Below, one piece after another: positions 57,315-64,000 of a stretch of 64,000 bases of DNA. A program made the position numbers and the translations under genes. This DNA comes from Brasenia schreberi. Its lineage: Eukaryota; Streptophyta; Magnoliopsida; Nymphaeales; Cabombaceae. The stretch's first letter is position 1, and the number at the start of each line of letters is the position of its first letter. A model generated the notes under the pieces. That model was not told the DNA's origin. It searched no databases and saw only the letters and a list, made by a program, of their open reading frames with translations. Location of the stretch: assembly GCA_036023115.1 (NCBI GenBank), contig JAYKKT010000079.1:13569501-13633500 (forward strand), written 5' to 3'.

Positions 57315-60300
57315 TCTTCTTACAGGTTCTTTTGATCTTCTTTCTATATGTCCAAATCACCTTAAGCGATATTCTCCCATTTTATCCTCTATTGGTGCCA
57401 CACATAATTTATTTCTAATAACCTCATTACGTATATGGTCTTTTCTTGTATGACCACTCATCCATCTCAACATCTTCATTTCTGTCACAAACATCTTTTA
57501 TACATGTTGATCATTAATTGCCCAACACTCAGAACCATAAAACATGGCAGGTCTAATTGCTACTCTATAATATTTACCTTTTAACTTTAATGGTATCTTC
57601 TTATCATAAAGAATACTTGATGCTCCTCTCTATTTTAACCAACCAGCAATAATTTTATGCATAACATCTCCATCAATTATTTCATCACTCTGAAAAATTG
57701 ACCCTAGGTATTTAAAACTTTTCTTTTAGCGAATGCAATGTGTGCCAATTTTAATTTCTATGTCCTTTGAAGTAACCAAATGATCAAACTTACATCCCAT
57801 ATATCAACATTTTATGGTTAATGGATTTTTTGCAAATAAATACATCTGGTGGAATATCAGCATTGTGTGTAGGTGAATCCGATTTTAGCTGCCGCACTTT
57901 TTCAGCACACTGTCAGAATGTCTCTAAGCTACTAGTATGCAACAGTGCAGAAACTCCTATTCAATGATGATTCTTCCATGGTTCTTTGTGAAATGGTAAG
58001 TAAAGGAAAACTAATTATCAACTAATTCTCCTGGGACGATCCTATAAGTGACCTCGGCATCTTCTACAAGCCTTTACTTTCTAATGTTGCTCTCCATAGT
58101 TTCAATTTTCTATTAGCTTTTTCCTTAGACTCCTCTACTAACACAATGTCATCGGCAAATACCATACACCAAGGTACTTCATCTCAAATATGTTTTGTTA
58201 ACTCATCAATCACCATTATAAATAAGTATGGACTTAAAGTTGATCCTTGATGTAACCCAGTATTAACTTCAAAGAAGTCTCCATTCCTTCATGAGCCCTC
58301 ACACATGTTTTTGTACCATCGTACATATCTCTTATAAGGTTTATGTATGTCAATGGGATATCTCTTTTTTCCAAGGTTCTCCAAAGAGCCTCCCTCGTTA
58401 CCCTATCGTAAGCTTTTTTTAGATCAATAAATATCATGTGAAGGTCTTTCTTTTTTGCTCTAAAATATTTCATAAGACGTCTCAAAAGGTGAATCACTTC
58501 AACCGTAGATTTGTCTAGCATGAATCCAAATTGGTTCTCTGTTGTACTTGATAATTGTCTTAACCTACGTTCGATAATTTTTTCTCATAATTTCATAGTA
58601 TGGCTCATTAACTTGATACCCCGATAATTCACACAATTCTAAATGTCTCTCTTATTCTTATATATGGGTATAAGTGTACTCGCTCTCCATTCATTGGGTA
58701 TTTTTTGATTTCTCTATATTTCATTAAATAATCTTATGATCAAAGTGATTCCTGTTTCTCCTAGGATTTTCCAAACTTCTATAGGAATATTGTCTAGTTC
58801 TATCGATTTACCACCCTTCATATGTTTACGAGCCTCTTGGACTTCATTCTTTTGAATACGTCAATAAAATTTGTGATTTATATACTTTTTTGATTTGGCT
58901 AACTCTCCTAAGCTAATACTAACATCTTTATTTTTATTCAAAAGCTTACAAAAATAGTTTTTCCATCTATTTCTTATATCATCATTTGTCACTAGAATTT
59001 TTCATCATCGTCTTTGATGCATCTAACATAATTAAGATCTTTAGTTTTCTTATCTCTAGCCCTACCTATCCTAAAAATATCTCTTTCACCATCTTTTGAG
59101 TTGAGTTTTTTATATAAATCCTCATAAATTTTTGTTTTTGCTTTAATGACAGCCTTTTTCACTTCCTTCTTTCCTTTCTTATAAACCTTTAAACTTTCAC
59201 TAGTTGTCTTAGTATAATGTAATTTGTAGCATGCCCTCTTTGCCTTTAATTTGTACTACTTCACTCTACCACCATGCTTCTTTTTGTGTCGGTACACCTC
59301 TTAGATTCACCTAACACATCTTTCACCACTTTCCTAGGATGTATACTCATATTGTTCCATATATCACAAGGTGTACCAACATAATTTCAATCATCTCCCT
59401 AAAGGATTTTTTGTTTAAATATATCTTCTTTCTCGCTTTTGAGGTTCCACCATTTAGTCTGCATAGCTTGCTATGCTCTTTTCTTCTTTGTCTATTTTTT
59501 TATTTGTAAATCCATAACAAAAAGTCGATGTTGGGTGGTTAAGCTTTCTCTTGGAATTACCTTGCAATCTGTATAACATGCTTTATCTTTTTCTCTACAA
59601 ATAAAGTAATCAATTTGTGTTTATGATAAGCCACTCTTATAAGTAATTAAATGTTCATCTCATTTTTTGAAGATTGTATTGATTATAAATAGGTCAAATG
59701 CCATAGCAAAATTTAAAATCTCCCTACCTTCCTCATTTATATCCCCAAAACCAAAGTTTTTATGAATACCTTGATATCCTAATGCCTCTTTACCAACATA
59801 TCTAATTAAGTCTCCTAAAAAAATCATCTCCCTTTGTGGAATTCTTTGAATCACCATATCTAACTCTTTCCAAAAATTCATCTTTATACCATCTTCTAGT
59901 CCTACTTCCGGTGCGTAAGTACAAACTATATTCAAAACCTATGCTCCTAACACTAATTTCAACGTCATGATTTGGTCACCATATCATTTTATGTTTACTA
60001 CACTATCCTTTAAATCTTTATTTATGATAATACTAACTCCGTTTTGAGCTTTTTCTTTACCTGAGTACCATAATTTAAAACTTGTATCATCAATCTCATT
60101 TATTTTTTCTCCAACCCATTTTGTCTCGTATAAACATAGAATATGAATCTTTTTTCGAATCATAGTATCTACCACCTCTATTAGCTTACCGGATAATGTT
60201 CTGATATTCAAAGAATCAATACAAATCTTATTATCTATGACTAGCTTCCTTACCCCCGTATCCGTCCATATTGTCATTCCAAGAACCAAACATTTACTTT

Positions 60301-60442
60301 TATCAAGAGAAAATCTTACGCAATTCACAAGAACAACAAACAACACGAAGTGAATCATACTCAACGACAATGAAACTGCAACATGAAGTGAATAGCCACC
60401 AGAAAGTAAGCCAACATGCTCAAGACTTCCTTTTGTGAACAT
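57315..60442 (-). mobile_element. RTE-type LINE, nearly full length, decayed
   Basis: The minus strand encodes endonuclease then RT. Endonuclease pieces: IRTLSGKLIEVVDTMIRKK and LYETKWVGEKINEI (catalytic Glu kept, preceding Gln changed) at about 60230-60090, and FLGDLI at about 59830 where GDxN is usual. RT pieces: DLHMIFIDLKKAYDRV at about 58450-58400 and the catalytic FADDIVLVEES at about 58170-58135. The C-terminal SGHTRK region is at about 57450. It stops at about 57315 before the RGRGRP block and TTG tail present in the copy at 32.1 kb, so the 3' end is lost. Frameshifts and stops exclude function. An ORF at 60442 includes unrelated N-terminal residues before the endonuclease. Confidence 0.85.
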
Positions 60443-60949
60443 TATAAGACAACATTGTTCATATGAGAAAGAAACATGTCAAATAAGTCAGGACTCACTC
60501 ACCAATCAACAATAATGAAATTGTATTTCCTAGTGTCTATCATGGCAAAGCAAGAGAAATTTTTCACTCCATAAACACATTTACACAAAGAAATATGATG
60601 ATACCATTAGACATCATTAGTAACAATCATTTAATCAATGTGAATGAACGGTCAATTCTAAAGTTTCCAAGACAATAGTTTAAAATAATAACAAAAAAGT
60701 AAAACAAAAACTATCAGCTCAATGAATATAACAGACTGTCACAAGGGTCTATATCAGTATCATCAATTTCATTTGAATCTTATGCAGAAGCTTCTAAGCC
60801 ATTAACTTTAAGAACAACTCTATTGTTTCATCTTTATCTTAAAAGGTAGTTCAACTAATTAGTAATTGAATGAACAATAATATACTTAGAAAATAAAAAT
60901 AATATAAAAATCAACTAAGTTATAACATATAGTACTCGTATGAAGTAGA
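60443..60949. other. AT-rich interval between LINE and hAT relic
   Basis: No ORF of note. It may contain the 3' part of the hAT element, but I could not find a terminal inverted repeat. Confidence 0.4.
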
Positions 60950-62750
60950 TCAAAGTTATTCAACCAATTTCTTGTGCACGTTAAAGCTTGAACATGCTTA
61001 GGAAGGATGTAACTTATGTACTCAGTGAGAATAAGACTATCAATACTAAATGATAATTTTAAAGTAATTGTAGTAATTGGAATACTTAATACATCGTGTG
61101 CCTTTAAAGAAAGATATGGAAATTGTTTTAAATGATCCTTCCAATAGTTTAATGTTCAAAATATCGAAATCATAATAGTAATCATACTCAACCTTCGACT
61201 CTTATATAAATTCAATTCTAACTTACCTTCATTAGTACTACTTTCATATTCACATGTTTTGAATTTGTATAAAAACATATAAGATTATTTATTTTGTAAC
61301 ATAACAATAGATAATAAAATCACAAAAATTTATATTTTAAGAAAGTAAATATTTCTAACTTATTAAAAAGTTTCAATCCTTTTTATTTGCTTCGTCCACT
61401 TGCCTTTCTCAAAGATGATTGACAATGAGAAATTGAATTGCTTCTATAATGTTTGAAAGGTTTGTACATATTATACATCACAGAGTCAACCTTCTATCGT
61501 GCATAACTAGGGTTGACTTTTGTATAGCAAAACTTAAAAAATTGAAGGTTAATATGTAAGTTAAGAATAGTTCCAAATGCAAATGTCATGCTATACTCAC
61601 TCTAATATTTATCAAGCTTTTCTTTCATGTCAACAACGATCTCTCTAATAACATCTTCACAATTAAAATGATCATTCAACGTACACTCAAATTTCCAAAC
61701 TGTAAAAATATAGGTTAAAAGTTGGGTAAGAAGAACCCAATATCAATATAGTAGTCTCATAAAATGGTTTTAGAAATTTACATTTTTTTCTTTGATCTGT
61801 GCCAATTATCAAAAGTTCAACAATATTTAAAATTCATATCCACCAATGAGAAATTATGAAGAGTTTTTCTATATAGTTGTGCACTATCAAGCATCATGTA
61901 TGTCGAGTTACATCCAAACATAGTCCCATATCAAACCCTACTTGTTCTACATATTTTTAAAAATTTTCATCGTTACGTCTAATGCTTTAACATATTTAAT
62001 ATTTTCTCTGATATTATGCAATGCATCCATAGTCACTTTCAAGCCATCTTAAATAATCATATTTAAAATATGGGCACAATGATAAACATAACAAAAAATT
62101 ATGTAAGAAAAGTTGGCCTTTAATATCCTCATAAATACATCAATTAGCAAAAATATTATCTAAAGTAATAGAGAGAATACATTCTTATCTATACCTTATT
62201 CTTTCAAACAATCACATACATAGTAGTAGCCAAATCAATATTTATATGTGAACTTATGTGAGAAAAGTTGAGTACTTTACTACTTAACTTCCAATCATCA
62301 TTCACATAAAGAACAATTATACATATATAGCCTTCTTGATTACTTGTTATCCAATAATAATACCTAATGCACACTTGCTAAAAATATTAACCACATATTT
62401 TCTTATGTTTTCCTTCTCTCCTCTCTATCATGAACTTTATTAATGTTAGAGACTAAAGAATTTTTGGAAGGCATCACCGCATTAAAATTTAGATATTTCA
62501 CCTAAGCTCGAAGCTTATCATACTCAATAAAGCAAAAAAAGAAATCATGCTTAATAATTGTTTTTGCTAACATCTCACGGTCATTTTATCTATCCTTTGG
62601 AATCTTAGTTTTCCATCTTGAATCATGATTATTAAGAAAAAAATTCTTTAAATGTGATGTCTCATAATTTTGAGGCTTCAAATTAGGTATGACACCAACT
62701 TTTTATATTAGATGCCACAAGCATTATAACCTCTTTTTATACTATCATTA
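60950..62750 (-). pseudogene. hAT-superfamily transposase relic
   Basis: On the minus strand, broken frames give the domain order of plant hAT transposases. The N-terminal part is LKPQNYETSHLKNFF and KHDFFFCFIEYDKLRA (62690-62510). Then come GIDKNVFS (about 62190), YHCAHILNMII and ALHNIRENIKYVKALD (about 62090-61975), and YRKTLHNFSLVDMNFKYC-like text (about 61870). The C-terminal dimerisation part is FPYLSLKAHDVLSIPITT and LPKHVQALTCTRNWL (61115-60970). Stops and gaps interrupt all parts, so it is inactive. Termini and target duplication were not found. Confidence 0.82.
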
Positions 62751-63230
62751 TACTTTCCAAGTTTTATAAAAAAAATCTATACATTAATATCAATTCTTTT
62801 AATTTCTTATTTAGAGGAAGTTTAGATTTAACATTAGTAAAGATACTACTAACTGAAACAAGATATTATTCAACTAGTTATCATCATGGATTCATCTCCA
62901 TAATCTGTATTAAAGTTACATATAAAATATAAAAAAATTCATATGCCAGTGTTTCCAAACTGAAGGAGCATTGTAATTACAAACATACAACAGAAAAACA
63001 AAAGAAACAACAAAGACAATAGTCCAAATGAATCATAAGAAATACAGCATGAGTATTGCTATTTACATACCGAAACTAAAACAGGTCATTCACACGTCAA
63101 CAACGCATGTTACATTAACATCGACTGAATGCAGTACAACCGTAAAGACTATAACAATTGAGACGTGCTTTAATGAATTTTTATAGCTTTGTAAGACAGC
63201 AACATAATTAGCGTTTCTGATCAACAGGGA
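62751..63230. other. AT-rich interval, unassigned
   Basis: No ORF or element end recognised. The hAT 5' end should lie here if the element is complete. Confidence 0.4.
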
Positions 63231-63663
63231 AATTCGAAGATGAATATTGTTCAGAAAGAAATAGAAAACGAGGGTGAATCACCAGAGTAGGTTCTGGCTG
63301 CGGGAGCACCACGTTCGCACAGACGAGCCGGCACATCTTCCTGAATCGACGTCTCTCAATTGCTCAACATTAACCACCTGAATGTTTGAAGGCCGACGAG
63401 GAAAGTAGGTGTCTCATTAAACACAAGTTCATCAAAGTAATACGGTACTTTGTTTAATAGTTTATCAATCGGTATCCTGCCTCGTTTCCATGATTAGGAC
63501 CTCCTCCGTGGCTTCCGCGCGCTTCTTTTCTCCCGTCTGTATGTCGACAAGGAGAAGCTCACGCCTCGGTTTTGTCATTCCTTCATCAGATATCGACACA
63601 AATGAAGGTAATATTGACACCCAAGTTACTTGTCCATACTAGTTTTGGTTTTGAGGTATCTCA
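63231..63663 (+). promoter_or_regulatory. Possible promoter / 5' UTR of an edge gene
   Basis: GC content rises sharply against the AT-rich surroundings, with CpG-containing words (CCGCGCGCTTC near 63515). A donor-like AAG|GTAATATT at about 63607 could end a 5' UTR exon. This is suggestive only. Confidence 0.35.
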
Positions 63664-63810
63664 ATGGGCTCTCCTTTGTTTTCGGTGGAAGATGAGAATG
63701 GTTGCAAAGAAATTAAGAGCGTAGTTTATAAGAGGAAGAAGACGGTCAAGGTAGCGGTGGAAACAACAAACAGCAATGTGCAATCTCAGCCTTTGAATCC
63801 AAAAGTAGGA
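63664..63810 (+). CDS. Candidate first coding exon, unknown protein (partial)
   Basis: The ATG at 63664 opens a frame starting MGSPLFSVEDENGCKEIKSV. A Lys-rich YKRKKTVKV segment follows. A possible donor AAAA|GTAGGA near 63806-63811 precedes an AT-rich, intron-like stretch; without splicing the frame ends at 63867. I do not recognise the protein. Support comes from composition and a plausible start after a GC-rich region. It could equally be chance. The gene would continue beyond the window. Confidence 0.35.
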
Positions 63811-64000
63811 AAACTTGTCTGGATTTCTGTTCTTTCTTCTCGTACCTTTTGTTGGTTTCGCTTATGAAAATCGTTAGAATCATAAATAAATTTTGTGGTG
63901 ATGTGTTTTCTTGGGTTTTGTGGGTTATGGGATTATACAGTTTGCGGGTATTTCTGTATATGTAGATGGTGTTCATGAGTTCTGTTAGCTTTCTAGTAAC

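Overview
The window is nuclear DNA of a flowering plant. It carries a small family of intron-containing GH28 polygalacturonase (PG) genes of the pollen exo-PG type, buried in plant-type Ty3/gypsy and Ty1/copia retrotransposons, RTE-type LINEs and an hAT transposase relic. I cannot name the species. Only one gene, the PG at 21996-23735 on the minus strand, looks intact, and it has an altered C-terminus. A possible host-gene 5' end lies at the right edge (63.2-63.9 kb).

Layout. 1-7778: 3' part of a decayed Tat-like Ty3/gypsy element (protease, RT, two RNase H domains, integrase, polypurine tract, 3' LTR). 7779-10960: two copies of a 731-bp segment flanking a deleted PG pseudogene. 10961-11655: a copia-type LTR remnant with a triple 167-bp repeat. 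12.2-21.8 kb: several minus-strand pieces of one copia family (LTR, 1.4-1.5 kb leader, gag, protease, integrase, RT) with a PG exon-2 fragment between them. 22.0-23.7 kb: the PG gene. 24.5-32.1 kb: an inverted copy of the 15.3-19.1 kb block, later hit by a 3376-bp solo LTR with a 5-bp target duplication. 32.1-34.6 kb: a 5'-truncated LINE and an inverted gypsy LTR fragment. 36.9-44.2 kb: a second deleted PG pseudogene and its 5' flank, split by a complete but dead copia element (37714-42429, TSD ATGAT). 45.1-45.5 kb: a third, partial copy of that flank. 45.6-52.9 kb: a scrambled gypsy element. 55.1-57.2 kb: a third deleted PG pseudogene whose flank preserves the empty site of the copia insertion. 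57.3-60.4 kb: an RTE-type LINE (minus). 60.9-62.8 kb: an hAT transposase relic (minus).

How it fits together. The six PG loci, five of them broken, descend from local duplication of one secreted GH28 gene. Three pseudogenes lost exon-1/exon-2 sequence through different internal deletions. Retroelement insertion into PG intron 2 and exon 2, followed by inverted duplication, produced the composite blocks around the surviving gene. I found no convincing new functional system. The most unusual sequence-level signals are a hairpin directly abutting the gypsy polypurine tract, the inverted duplication with the surviving PG in its spacer, and the repeated 5'-to-downstream-exon deletions in the PG copies.
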